Assembly: GCA_038216465.1 (NCBI GenBank)
Contig: JBBQQC010000011.1
Location: 1 to 64,000, forward strand
DNA from: JACCZX01 sp038216465
GTDB lineage: Bacteria > Pseudomonadota > Gammaproteobacteria > Burkholderiales > Burkholderiaceae_F
Reading direction: 5' to 3'
DNA: 64,000 nucleotides
Part shown: in pieces, positions 7,203 to 15,847 of the stretch
Layout: each line of letters opens with the position of its first letter
How positions within the stretch are numbered: the first letter of the stretch is position 1
Program-made: the position numbers and the translations under genes
The notes under the pieces: generated by a model
The model's database searches: none
Told to the model about the DNA's origin: nothing
What the model saw: the letters and a program-made list of their open reading frames with translations, nothing else

Positions 7203-8891
7203 CTATCGGACTGCTGGATGCAGAAAGCGGTGAATCGCTTGCACGACGACGGATCCTTCACCGACTCCGGACGCCACACGCTTGACCGAACCGGCGCGGA
7301 CATCGCCTACCGCGTATATCCCCGCCCGGGTCGTTGCAAACGGCGAATCGAGCGCACGTCCGGCGGCGTTCTGGCCAGTGATGACGAAGCCACCCGGATC
7401 AAGGTCGAGGCAACCTTCGAGCCACTCGGTGTTCGGCTCGGCCCCGATCATCACGAACACGCTGGCGACACGCCGCGCCTCGCTAACTCCCGTCTTGCGA
7501 CTGGTCCAGGTGACTTCGCGCAGGATCGCGTCGCCGGCAAGCGCAGTGATCTCGGTACACGGATGCAGCGTAATCTTTTCCGACGACTCGATCCGCTGCA
7601 CCAGGTAGTCTGACATCGTAGCGGCGAGTCCTGTGCCGCGCACCAGCATGTGCACGTGCGCCACTGTGCGTGACAAATAGACTGCGGCCTGGCCGGCTGA
7701 ATTGCCGCCGCCGACGATCACGATTTCCTCGCCTTCGCACAAGTGCTGCTCCATTGCGGTGGCGGCATAGTGAATGCCCTGTCCTTCGAAGCGCTCGTAG
7801 TTCGGCACATCGAGCTTGCGATAGCGCGCCCCGGTCGCAATCACAACTGCACGCGCGAACACCGCGCGATCGCCTTCCAGCTGCAATTGAAACGGTTCGC
7901 CTTCACATTCGATGCCGGTCACGGCACGAGCAATGGCCAGGCGCGCGCCAAACTTCTGGGCCTGCACCTGCGCACGCCCGGCCAGCGCCTGGCCGGAGAT
8001 GCCGGTGGGGAACCCGAGATAGTTCTCTATCTTTGAGCTGGTTCCTGCCTGTCCGCCGGGAGCGAGCGCCTCGACCACAATCGTTCGCAGTCCTTCGGAC
8101 GCGGCGTACACCGCGGCTGCGAGGCCGGCCGGACCTGCACCGACGACCGCCAGGTCAAACACCGTGTCGGCATCGATTTGCTCGGTGAGTCCGAGTTCGT
8201 CGGCCAGCGCGATCGTGCTGGGATTGCGCAGCAAGTAATGACCGGGAAACAACACGACCGGCAACACATCGCTGGCGCCATTCAATCCAGCCAGCAACTG
8301 CTGAGCTTCGGTATCGCGGTCGCTGTCGAGAATTCGATACGGGTAACCATTGCGCGTCAAGAATTGCTGCAGGCGCAATGTGTCGGCGCCGCGCGCCGGC
8401 CCGATCAGCACGATCCCGCCCTGCCCATGACGGATCAGGCCGACACGGCGCAGGATGAATGCGCGCATGATGATCTCGCCGATATCGGGCTCGGCCGCCA
8501 GCATCTTGCGAAAATCGGCGCGCTTGATGCGCACCACGCGGCTGTTCGTGCCGGTGCGACCCGACACAAGTATCTGACGGTCGTTGAACAGATCCAACTC
8601 GCCTGTGAACTGCCGCTCGCCGTGCACGGTGAAAACCTGCGGCTGACCGTGCTCGTCGACATGGAAAATTTCGATGCTGCCTTCGAGCACCAGAAAAAAA
8701 TCGACGCTGCGCTGACCGCGCTCGAACAGCAGCACGCCCTTGCGCAGTCCCTGCTCGACGCCATAATTCGCAACGCGGTTCGCCGCCTCTACACTGAGGC
8801 GCGCAAATGTCTGCGCTTCGCGCGTGTAAGGATCGCTCGGATCGCTTGCAGCTTCGGAGCCGGTGGGATCGAGCAAGACGGACGTGGCCAT
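7203..8891 (-). CDS. Fused cyclic-nucleotide-binding / thioredoxin-reductase-like flavoprotein lacking the CxxC
   Basis: 562 residues in three parts. About 30-150 is a cNMP-binding beta-roll (KGVLLFERGQRSVDFFLVLEG, FTGELDLFNDRQ). About 158-235 is a thioredoxin/glutaredoxin-like segment without a CxxC. From 245 on it is a low-molecular-weight thioredoxin-reductase fold with the FAD site VVGAGPAGLAAAVYAAS, the NADPH site VIVGGGNSAGQAAVYLS and the C-terminal AVGDVRAGSVKRVA. Where TrxB has CATC, this protein has AATA (Ala376, Ala379), so it cannot reduce thioredoxin in the classical way. Known relatives are annotated as cNMP-domain thioredoxin reductases; the real substrate is unclear. A ligand-controlled NAD(P)H oxidase or sensor is an inference. 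Confidence 0.85.
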   Translation of the reverse strand: MATSVLLDPTGSEAASDPSDPYTREAQTFARLSVEAANRVANYGVEQGLRKGVLLFERGQRSVDFFLVLEGSIEIFHVDEHGQPQVFTVHGERQFTGELDLFNDRQILVSGRTGTNSRVVRIKRADFRKMLAAEPDIGEIIMRAFILRRVGLIRHGQGGIVLIGPARGADTLRLQQFLTRNGYPYRILDSDRDTEAQQLLAGLNGASDVLPVVLFPGHYLLRNPSTIALADELGLTEQIDADTVFDLAVVGAGPAGLAAAVYAASEGLRTIVVEALAPGGQAGTSSKIENYLGFPTGISGQALAGRAQVQAQKFGARLAIARAVTGIECEGEPFQLQLEGDRAVFARAVVIATGARYRKLDVPNYERFEGQGIHYAATAMEQHLCEGEEIVIVGGGNSAGQAAVYLSRTVAHVHMLVRGTGLAATMSDYLVQRIESSEKITLHPCTEITALAGDAILREVTWTSRKTGVSEARRVASVFVMIGAEPNTEWLEGCLDLDPGGFVITGQNAAGRALDSPFATTRAGIYAVGDVRAGSVKRVASGVGEGSVVVQAIHRFLHPAVR

Positions 8892-8947
8892 TGCATTAGC
8901 GTAACGCGACTGCGCTCTGGGCCGCTGCGCTGGTAGTCTGACTGCAA

Positions 8948-10552
8948 ATGGAACCGTATCTCTACGCGGCAGCCGCGGTGCTCGCCATCACGGCGCTGGT
9001 GAATTTGATCGCGCGCAGTATCGACATACCGAGCCCGATCGTGCTCGTGGTAGCCGGCGCAACGCTGGCGCTGGTGCCGGGCTTACCGCGCATCGCGTTG
9101 CCGCCGGATCTGGTGTTGATGGTCTTTCTACCGCCGCTGATCTACTTCGCGGCGTTCGGCATGAGCTGGCAGGCGTTCTGCATCAATCTGCGGCCGATCG
9201 TCATGCTCGCGGTCGGTTGTGTGATCTTCACCACAATCATGGTTGCGGCTGCCGCACACTGGCTGATCGGTATGGCATGGCCGGTTGCCTTCGTGCTCGG
9301 CGCAATCGTTTCGCCCCCCGACGTCGTCGCGCCGCTCGCGATCGCACGCCGGCTCGGCGTCCCAACGCGTATCACCGCCGTACTGGAAGGCGAAGGCCTG
9401 GTCAACGACGCGACGGCACTCGTGCTGTTCAAGTTTGCCTTAGTCGCCGTGCTGACCGGCGCATTTTCGCTAACGCACGCGGCGATGACATTCACGGGCA
9501 TCGTTATCGGCGAGACGCTTTGGGGCCTTGCTGTCGGCTGGGTGATGCTGCGGTTACGCCATTGGGCCGAAGAGCCGTTGATTGAGGTGACGCTATCGCT
9601 GCTGACACCGTTTGCCGCATTCTGGCTGCCGCATGAGCTCGGCGGCTCGGGCGTGCTCGCGACCGTCGTTGCCGGGCTCTACGTCGGTTTCAAGGGGGTC
9701 GAACTGATCCGCTCGAACACACGGCTGCAGGCACTTTTCATCTGGCGGTTTGTTACGTACCTGATCGAGGGCGCGATTTTTCTGCTGACCGGGCTGCAGG
9801 GACGCGTCGTGCTGGATGCGCTCCAATCGAGATCTTGGAATCAGCTGCTGTTGTACGCCGTGGCGATCAGCCTGGTCGCGATTGTCGTGCGGTTCATCTG
9901 GGTTTTCCCGGCCACCTACATTCCACGCTGGACATCGGCCAGTCTGCGTCAGCGCGATCCAGCACCGCCTTGGCAGCATCCGTTCATGATTTCGTTTACC
10001 GGCATCCGCGGTGTGGTGTCGCTGGCGGCGGCGCTCAGCATTCCATTCGTGATCGGCGCCGATCAACCGTTTCCGGATCGGAGTTTGATCCTGTTTCTGA
10101 CATTCATGGTGATCGTGGTCACGCTGGTGTTGCAGGGGCCGACACTTCCAGCGCTGGTTAGGGCCCTCGGTCTCGCTGATTCCGGCAGCAAGGAGCAGCA
10201 GCAACGTGCGCAGCGCGAAGCGCAGGCCCGTGTCGAAGCCGCACGCGCCGCACTCGATCGCCTGCAACAGCTATCGGCCGATCACGGAGTGCCGCCCGAC
10301 CATGCGCAGCAGATCGGAAAACTGCAGCTCGAACGCGTCAAACGTCTCGAAAACCAGCGCGATCACGAGGGCGACGATCGAGCTACGGCGCGGCTCGATC
10401 GCGTCGAACTTGCACTGGTGCAGGCCGAGCGTGATCACATCAACCGCATGCTGCGCGGTGGCCAGATCAGCGATGACATTCGCCGCCAGATCGAACGTGA
10501 TCTTGATCTGCGCGAGGAAGCAATCCGCCGCAGCATGGGATCCGTTAGTTAG
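8948..10552 (+). CDS. CPA1-family Na+/H+ antiporter
   Basis: 534 residues: about twelve hydrophobic helices over the first ~420 residues, then a hydrophilic, Gln/Arg/Glu-rich helical tail (about 425-534), as in the bacterial NhaP/YjcE group. Conserved antiporter motifs are present: LPPLIYFAAF, the ion-site region GAIVSPPDVVAPLAI and EGEGLVNDATALVLF, and GIRGVVSLAAALSIP late in the membrane part. Role inferred from the family: Na+ or K+ extrusion coupled to proton entry. Divergent from the cNMP/TrxR-like gene with 56 bp between starts. Confidence 0.88.
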   Translation: MEPYLYAAAAVLAITALVNLIARSIDIPSPIVLVVAGATLALVPGLPRIALPPDLVLMVFLPPLIYFAAFGMSWQAFCINLRPIVMLAVGCVIFTTIMVAAAAHWLIGMAWPVAFVLGAIVSPPDVVAPLAIARRLGVPTRITAVLEGEGLVNDATALVLFKFALVAVLTGAFSLTHAAMTFTGIVIGETLWGLAVGWVMLRLRHWAEEPLIEVTLSLLTPFAAFWLPHELGGSGVLATVVAGLYVGFKGVELIRSNTRLQALFIWRFVTYLIEGAIFLLTGLQGRVVLDALQSRSWNQLLLYAVAISLVAIVVRFIWVFPATYIPRWTSASLRQRDPAPPWQHPFMISFTGIRGVVSLAAALSIPFVIGADQPFPDRSLILFLTFMVIVVTLVLQGPTLPALVRALGLADSGSKEQQQRAQREAQARVEAARAALDRLQQLSADHGVPPDHAQQIGKLQLERVKRLENQRDHEGDDRATARLDRVELALVQAERDHINRMLRGGQISDDIRRQIERDLDLREEAIRRSMGSVS

Positions 10553-10564
10553 GCGACCAATAAG

Positions 10565-10828
10565 ATGAACGCACTTTCGATACCGGTTGCCGGCACGATC
10601 ACAATCGCCTTCTTCGTGGGACTCGGAATCTTCGTCTATCCGTGGCTGCTGCGCCAGCGCTATGGCGTGTGGATCGTCGCGGTGATGACGTTATTGTTAG
10701 GCATGCTGTTCATCGTGTTTCAAGGCGGCGGTGCGGAAAGTTATTCGATCATATTGGCGGCAGCGTGGTCGCTAGGACCGGTACTCGCCGGCGTCATTGT
10801 GTGGCGCATTCAGCGCAAAGCTGATTAG
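10565..10828 (+). CDS. Small membrane protein of unknown function
   Basis: 87 residues with three hydrophobic stretches (about 8-27, 36-52 and 62-80) and a basic C-terminus (RIQRKAD), so probably a three-helix inner-membrane protein. I do not recognise a family. It follows the antiporter by 12 bp and precedes the DUF4197 gene by 9 bp on the same strand, so it is likely in one transcript with them; a link to the antiporter is only positional. Confidence 0.6.
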   Translation: MNALSIPVAGTITIAFFVGLGIFVYPWLLRQRYGVWIVAVMTLLLGMLFIVFQGGGAESYSIILAAAWSLGPVLAGVIVWRIQRKAD

Positions 10829-10837
10829 GAGCAGGCA

Positions 10838-11533
10838 GTGAGTCGACATCGATTAGTCTTAGGGTTTGCCATGGCGGTGATGGCAATCGCGGGAGCACCG
10901 CTGGCGGCTCAGTCGCTTGATCAACTGAGCGCGAGTGACGCCACCGCGGGGCTGCGAGCGGCGCTCGACAAGGGCGCGTCGGCCGCAGTCGCCGAACTCG
11001 GTCGCCCCGACGGCTTCTGGGGCAATCCGAAAGTGAAGATTCCGCTGCCGGAGAATCTTCAACGGGCACGCTCGGCGTTGCGCCTGATGGGAAAGGGGCC
11101 TGAGGTTGACGCGCTGGAGCTGGCAGTCAATCGTGCTGCCGAGCAGGCCGTTCCGCAGGCGAAAAGTTTGCTGGTGAGTGCCGTCAAATCGATGAGCGTC
11201 GATGACGCGAAGACGATCCTGCGCGGCGGCAATGACTCGGTCACGCGGTTTTTCGAGTCGAAGACTGCGCCGCAGCTATCCGAGCGCTTCCTGCCGATCG
11301 TGCGTCAGGTAACCGAAAAGAATGGCCTGGCACAGCAGTACAACGCACTCGCCGCCCAAGGCGCCTCGCTCGGCCTGATCCGGCCCGAGCAGGCTACGGT
11401 CGAGCGCTACGTGACGCAGAAGGCGCTCGATGGCCTCTACACAATGATCGCCGAGGAGGAAAGGAAAATTCGCGCCAATCCGGTCGCGGCCGGCAGCGAC
11501 ATCATCCGGCGCGTATTCGGCGTTCTCAACTAG
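10838..11533 (+). CDS. DUF4197 family exported protein
   Basis: 231 residues with an N-terminal signal peptide (hydrophobic core about 7-22, cleavage likely after PLAAQ) and the DUF4197 domain through the rest (e.g. AVNRAAEQAVPQAKSLL, KTILRGGNDSVTRFF, RYVTQKALDGLY). Family members are predicted periplasmic helical proteins of unknown function. The start is GTG with AGGAG about ten bases upstream. Confidence 0.85.
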   Translation: MSRHRLVLGFAMAVMAIAGAPLAAQSLDQLSASDATAGLRAALDKGASAAVAELGRPDGFWGNPKVKIPLPENLQRARSALRLMGKGPEVDALELAVNRAAEQAVPQAKSLLVSAVKSMSVDDAKTILRGGNDSVTRFFESKTAPQLSERFLPIVRQVTEKNGLAQQYNALAAQGASLGLIRPEQATVERYVTQKALDGLYTMIAEEERKIRANPVAAGSDIIRRVFGVLN

Positions 11534-11543
11534 CACGAGAACG

Positions 11544-12005
11544 ATGAATTACTGGTTGATGAAGTCAGAGCCCGATGAGTGCTCGATCGACGATGCACTC
11601 GCGGCGCCGAAGGCCGTCATCCCGTGGACCGGCGTGCGCGGCTATCAGGCGCGCAACTTCATGCGGGACAGGATGCAGCTTGGTGACGGCGTCTTCTTCT
11701 ATCACTCGAGCTGCGAAGTGCCCGGCATCGTCGGTCTCGCCGAGGTTGCGAGCGCGCCCTACGCAGATCCGACGCAGTTCGATCGCAGGAGCAAGTACTA
11801 TGACGCAGCAGCCCAGCGCGACACCCCGCGCTGGGTACTGGTCGACATCAAGGCGCTGAAGAAGACGCGCACCGTAACGCTGGCCGAACTGCGCGGGCAC
11901 CCCGCGCTGGCCGACATGATCGTGTTGAGGCGCGCCAACCGGTTGTCGATCACACCGGTCACTGTCGCCGAGTGGCGCTGCATCACGCAGAATCTACTGA
12001 AATGA
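11544..12005 (+). CDS. EVE domain protein (thymocyte nuclear protein 1 family)
   Basis: 153 residues, a single EVE domain (PUA-like fold) beginning YWLMKSEPDECSIDDAL, with GVRGYQARNFMR and GDGVFFYHSSCEVPGIVG. EVE/YTH-type pockets bind modified bases in RNA or DNA; the bacterial function is not settled. The last four bases overlap the start of the downstream TSUP gene (ATGA), so the two are translationally linked, although no functional tie is known. Confidence 0.9.
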   Translation: MNYWLMKSEPDECSIDDALAAPKAVIPWTGVRGYQARNFMRDRMQLGDGVFFYHSSCEVPGIVGLAEVASAPYADPTQFDRRSKYYDAAAQRDTPRWVLVDIKALKKTRTVTLAELRGHPALADMIVLRRANRLSITPVTVAEWRCITQNLLK

Positions 12006-12814
12006 TTGACTGGGCTCTGGTCGGAAGTCTGCTCGCGCTCGGCGCCGTCACCGGATTTGCCGCCGGATTGCTCGGAATCGGCGGCGGCATGATGATGGTT
12101 CCATTCCTGACGTTGATCTTCACGGCGCGCGGCTACCCCGAGCAACATGTGGTGCACATGGCGATTGCGACGTCGCTCGCCACGATTCTGTTCACTTCGA
12201 TTGCCTCGGTGCGTGCGCATCACAGTCATGGAGCCGTGATCTGGCGAGTTGTCAGAACGCTCGCACCGGGTATCGTGATCGGATCGCTGATCGGCGCCCA
12301 GATCGCGGGACACTTGCCGACGATGTGGCTGGCGTTGATCTTTGCCGTGTTCGTCGGGTTCTCGGCCCTCCAAATGCTGCTCGACCGCAAGCCGAAGCCG
12401 ACGCGCGAGCTGCCCAGCGCAGCAGGGATGTTCGCCGTCGGCAATGTGATCGGGATTGTTTCGGCGCTGGTGGGCGCCGGCGGCGGCTTTATATCGGTGC
12501 CTTACCTGGTGTGGAGCAACGTGAAAGTTCACAACGCGGTGGCTACTTCGGCAGCACTCGGATTCCCGATCGCCGCCGCCGGCACTGCGGGTTACGTGCT
12601 AGCGGGACACGCCGAACCAGGCCTACCTGAATTCACGTTCGGGTTTATTTATCTGCCGGCACTGTTTACGGTTGCACTCGCGAGTGTCATCACCGCGCCG
12701 CTGGGCGCGCGTACCGCGCACGCTCTGGACACGAAGCCGTTGAAGCGCATTTTTTCGCTGATGCTGTTCGTACTGGCCGGATACATGCTCTATCGCGGGA
12801 TCAAGGCCGCCTAG
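12002..12814 (+). CDS. TSUP family membrane transporter (TauE/SafE-like)
   Basis: 270 residues, about eight hydrophobic helices in two repeats, each beginning with a glycine-rich signature: GFAAGLLGIGGGMMMVPFL near 20-38 and GIVSALVGAGGGFISVPYL near 150-168. Known members export sulfite, sulfoacetate or related organosulfur anions; the substrate cannot be read from sequence. The ATG inside the ATGA overlap gives the family-like N-terminus; the frame extends ten codons upstream but only inside the EVE gene. Confidence 0.85.
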   Translation: MIDWALVGSLLALGAVTGFAAGLLGIGGGMMMVPFLTLIFTARGYPEQHVVHMAIATSLATILFTSIASVRAHHSHGAVIWRVVRTLAPGIVIGSLIGAQIAGHLPTMWLALIFAVFVGFSALQMLLDRKPKPTRELPSAAGMFAVGNVIGIVSALVGAGGGFISVPYLVWSNVKVHNAVATSAALGFPIAAAGTAGYVLAGHAEPGLPEFTFGFIYLPALFTVALASVITAPLGARTAHALDTKPLKRIFSLMLFVLAGYMLYRGIKAA

Positions 12815-12852
12815 CGCAGTCGCCGTAGAATTGGGGCCGATATGAGGACAGC

Positions 12853-13491
12853 ATGACAACCGAACAGTTAATCGGTGCCATCGGCGACCCGATGGTGCGC
12901 GAGCTGGCGATGCGCGGCCAGACGCGCGCGTTCCCGAAGAATGCTGTGATCATCAACGAAGGCGACCGCGGCGACTCGCTGTTCGTCATTTTGGCGGGCA
13001 AGGTCAAGGTCTACGTGTCGGACGACGACGGACGCGAGATGATCCTCGACACGTACCACGCGGGCGACTACGTCGGCGAAATGTCGCTCGATGGAAGACC
13101 GCGCTCGGCTTCGGTGATGACCCTGGAGCCGACCACGTGCGCAGTCGTCACGCGCGACGAGTTGCGTGCGGCGATCGCGCAGAACCCCGACGTCGCGATG
13201 ACTCTGATCAGCACCCTGATCGACCGCGCGCGCATCGCCACCGACAACGTGAAGAATCTTGCGCTGATGGATGTGTACGGACGCGTAGCGCGACTGCTGC
13301 TGTCGCTTGCGAAGGAAGACGCCGGCAAGCTGGTGGTACCCGAGAAAATGACGCAACAGGACATCGCCGATCGCGTCGGCGCATCGCGCGACATGATCAG
13401 CCGAATCTTCAAGGACTTGACGATCGGCGGCTACGTGACGATCGAAAACCGGCAGATCACAATCAACCGCAAGCCGCCGTCGCGCTGGTAG
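12853..13491 (+). CDS. Crp/Fnr family transcriptional regulator
   Basis: 212 residues. N-terminal cNMP-type effector domain (about 15-130; GDSLFVILAGKVKVYVSD, GEMSLDGRPRSASV) and a C-terminal winged helix whose recognition helix is in TQQDIADRVGASRDMISRI (about 168-186). There is no Fnr-type N-terminal cysteine cluster, so it is Crp-like rather than an oxygen sensor; the ligand is unknown. A GAGGA element precedes the ATG. Stands alone between the TSUP gene and the grpB-family gene. Confidence 0.88.
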   Translation: MTTEQLIGAIGDPMVRELAMRGQTRAFPKNAVIINEGDRGDSLFVILAGKVKVYVSDDDGREMILDTYHAGDYVGEMSLDGRPRSASVMTLEPTTCAVVTRDELRAAIAQNPDVAMTLISTLIDRARIATDNVKNLALMDVYGRVARLLLSLAKEDAGKLVVPEKMTQQDIADRVGASRDMISRIFKDLTIGGYVTIENRQITINRKPPSRW

Positions 13492-13615
13492 CCGCCGCTG
13501 CACGAAGGTGCGTGAATATTCGACGGCGGCGACGCGTAACTGTCGGCTGCGCTGCTGCACCGTTGGCTCTAACGTTTGCTCATTCCTGCAATGCGGGGGC
13601 AACCCAGGAGCTGAC

Positions 13616-13660
13616 ATGTCGAACCAGACCACTCGCTTTCAAATGGGAGCGAAGCAATGA
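13616..13660 (+). CDS. Candidate 14-codon leader ORF before grpB-family gene
   Basis: A short ORF (MSNQTTRFQMGAKQ) with a good ribosome-binding element AGGAG five bases before its ATG. It ends with a TGA that overlaps the next gene's ATG (ATGA). Such spacing is what a translationally coupling leader peptide would show. It is too short for codon evidence, so this is a suggestion only. Confidence 0.35.
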   Translation: MSNQTTRFQMGAKQ

Positions 13661-14268
13661 TCCCGGCCGGCTTGATGCGCAACACCGACGAGATTGTCGT
13701 CGTTCCGCACGACGCTGCGTGGCCGGCGCGGTTCCGGATCGAATCGCAACTGCTGCACGTGGCACTCAGCGACCTGAACCCGGTGATCGAGCATATCGGC
13801 AGCACCGCGGTCCCCGGCCTCGCGGCCAAGCCCATTATTGACATGCTGGTCGGCGTCGAGTCGCTCGCCACATTCGAGTCCCAGGCGAAGCGGCTGGCCG
13901 TGTTTGGCTACCAGTACATTCCAGAATACGAGCGGGCGCTTCCCGACCGCCGGTTTTTCAAGCGGGTAGTGAAAGGGGTGCGCACGCACCACGTGCACGT
14001 CGTCGAGAAAAACGGCATCTACTGGAAGCGATACATCAAATTCCGCAACAGCCTGCGCGACGACACATGGCTGGCGTCGCGCTATGCGGAGGTCAAGCGT
14101 CGGCTGGCAGCGCGGTTCTCATTCGACCGTGATGCCTACACCAACGGCAAGACTGGCTTCATCGAGGCGGTGTTGGCGATGCCGCCGCGTGCCGCGCAGC
14201 AGCCGGCCCCTCTGCGCTCGATCACGCGTCCTACTCTACTGCCGGCTCGCGAGCGGGTGACGGTTTAG
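13657..14268 (+). CDS. GrpB family protein (UPF0157)
   Basis: 203 residues. The GrpB fold, a nucleotidyltransferase-like domain, is recognised by VPHDAAWPARFRIES, the motif IEHIGSTAVPGLAAKPIIDMLVGV (about 44-67) and the His-rich THHVHVV further on. Function in bacteria is unsettled; the domain is sometimes fused to dephospho-CoA kinase. A GGGAG element precedes the ATG. The final 38 bp overlap the 3' end of the convergent matB gene, which probably explains the extra, poorly conserved tail after about residue 185. Confidence 0.85.
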   Translation: MIPAGLMRNTDEIVVVPHDAAWPARFRIESQLLHVALSDLNPVIEHIGSTAVPGLAAKPIIDMLVGVESLATFESQAKRLAVFGYQYIPEYERALPDRRFFKRVVKGVRTHHVHVVEKNGIYWKRYIKFRNSLRDDTWLASRYAEVKRRLAARFSFDRDAYTNGKTGFIEAVLAMPPRAAQQPAPLRSITRPTLLPARERVTV

Positions 14269-15847
14269 CGTTAGGCAAAGTCTTGGCGCTGCCGAAGATC
14301 GATTGATAGCGGTCGCGCAACACGTTCTTCTGCACTTTGCCCATCGTGTTACGCGGTAGCTGGTCGACGACGAACACACGCTTCGGCACCTTGTAGTTGG
14401 CGATGCGGCCCTTCAGGGCATCGGCCAATGCCCCCGGCGTCAGCACCGCACCGGGCTTGCCGACGATAACTGCGACCACGGCTTCACCGAAATCCGCATG
14501 CGGCACGCCGATCACGGCCGACTCCGCGACATCATCCATCTCGTCGAAGTAGCCTTCGATTTCCTTTGGGTACACGTTGTAGCCCCCCGAGATGATCAGA
14601 TCTTTGGATCGTCCTACCAGCGTCAAGTAACTGGGGGGCACGCCGCGGCCGCCAAAGTGTCCGATATCGCCGGTCTTGAACCATCCGTCCGCGCTGAACT
14701 CCTCCTTGGTTTTGTCGGGCAGGCGCCAGTAGCCGGAAAATACGTTCGGCCCTTCAACCTGCACCGCGCCGATCTCGCCAACCGCGCACGGTGCACCGCC
14801 ATCGTCGACAACACGCACCTGCACGCCAGGCAACGGCATTCCAACGGTGCCTGCCAGACGCACTCCGTCGGACTCGAAGTAAGGATTCGACGCAAGCATC
14901 ACGGTTTCCGACATCCCGTAGCGTTCAAGTATGCGATGACCGGTACGGTCTTCGAACTGCTGGTGCGTTTCGGCCAGCAACGGCGCGGAGCCAGCGATGA
15001 AGAGCCGCATCGCACGGCAATGTTCCGCAGTCAACGCCGGTTCAGCGAGCAGCCGCGTGTAGAACGTCGGCACGCCCATCATCACCGTCGACCGCGGCAG
15101 CCATCGCAGCACCTGTGAGACATCGAACCTCGGCAGCATCAACATTCTTGCGGCGCCGAACAGCGCCGCATGCGAGGCGACAAACAGTCCGTGCACGTGA
15201 AACAGCGGCAGTGCATGCAGCAGCACGTCGCGCCGACCGGCGTCGCGCACCGCTTTAAACCCCCAGAATTCATCGAGCGTGACGGCGTTCGATGACAGGT
15301 TACGATGCGATAGCATCGCGCCTTTGCTGCGTCCGGTAGTGCCCGAGGTATACAAAATCGCGGCCAGATCGCCGGCCGCGCGCTGCACGGTTTCAAAGTC
15401 GGAAGCAAACCCGGCGGCAGTCGCGAGCAATGTGCCGTCGCGTTGCTCCCCCAACGTCATTACATGGCGACAACGCGCATCACGCGCGATGGGTTCAATC
15501 TCCGCCAATCTTGCCGGTGTGCACACCACCACCGCAGGCTCGGCGTCGCGCAGGAAGTAGCTGAGCTCGGCGTGCTGGTAGGCGGTATTGAGTGGCACAT
15601 ACACCAGCCCAGCGCGCAAAGTTGCGAGGTACAACATCAAACACTCGGGCGATTTTTCAACTTGCACTGCGACGCGCTCGCCGGGTGCCAGCCTCAGCGA
15701 CTGCAGCCAATTCGCAATGCAGCCACTCGCCCGATGCAGGTCGCGCCAGCTGTACTTCAGTCCATCGAGTGTTTCGATGCAGACATCGTCGACATCATCT
15801 GGAAAGCGGCACGCGATCGCCGCATAGATGCTCTCGTTCGAGGTCAT
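14231..15847 (-). CDS. matB: Malonyl-CoA synthetase MatB
   Basis: 538-residue ANL-superfamily ligase that makes malonyl-CoA from malonate, ATP and CoA. P-loop YTSGTTGRSKG at 166-176, A5 motif YGMSET at 310-315, hinge region GRSKDLIISGGYNVYP and the C-terminal catalytic lysine motif PRNTMGKVQKN. LPLFHVHGLF and the MMGVPTFYTRLL stretch are typical of MatB rather than of acetyl- or fatty-acyl-CoA synthetases. Together with the adjacent malonyl-CoA decarboxylase this makes malonate the likely substrate. Its ATG overlaps the stop of the crotonase gene (ATGA). Confidence 0.87.
   Translation of the reverse strand: MTSNESIYAAIACRFPDDVDDVCIETLDGLKYSWRDLHRASGCIANWLQSLRLAPGERVAVQVEKSPECLMLYLATLRAGLVYVPLNTAYQHAELSYFLRDAEPAVVVCTPARLAEIEPIARDARCRHVMTLGEQRDGTLLATAAGFASDFETVQRAAGDLAAILYTSGTTGRSKGAMLSHRNLSSNAVTLDEFWGFKAVRDAGRRDVLLHALPLFHVHGLFVASHAALFGAARMLMLPRFDVSQVLRWLPRSTVMMGVPTFYTRLLAEPALTAEHCRAMRLFIAGSAPLLAETHQQFEDRTGHRILERYGMSETVMLASNPYFESDGVRLAGTVGMPLPGVQVRVVDDGGAPCAVGEIGAVQVEGPNVFSGYWRLPDKTKEEFSADGWFKTGDIGHFGGRGVPPSYLTLVGRSKDLIISGGYNVYPKEIEGYFDEMDDVAESAVIGVPHADFGEAVVAVIVGKPGAVLTPGALADALKGRIANYKVPKRVFVVDQLPRNTMGKVQKNVLRDRYQSIFGSAKTLPNAKPSPAREPAVE

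Noticed and set aside
13492..13615. Terminator after the Crp/Fnr gene (GCCGCCG / CGGCGGC inverted repeat)
   Set aside because: The arms are more than 30 bases apart and no T run follows.
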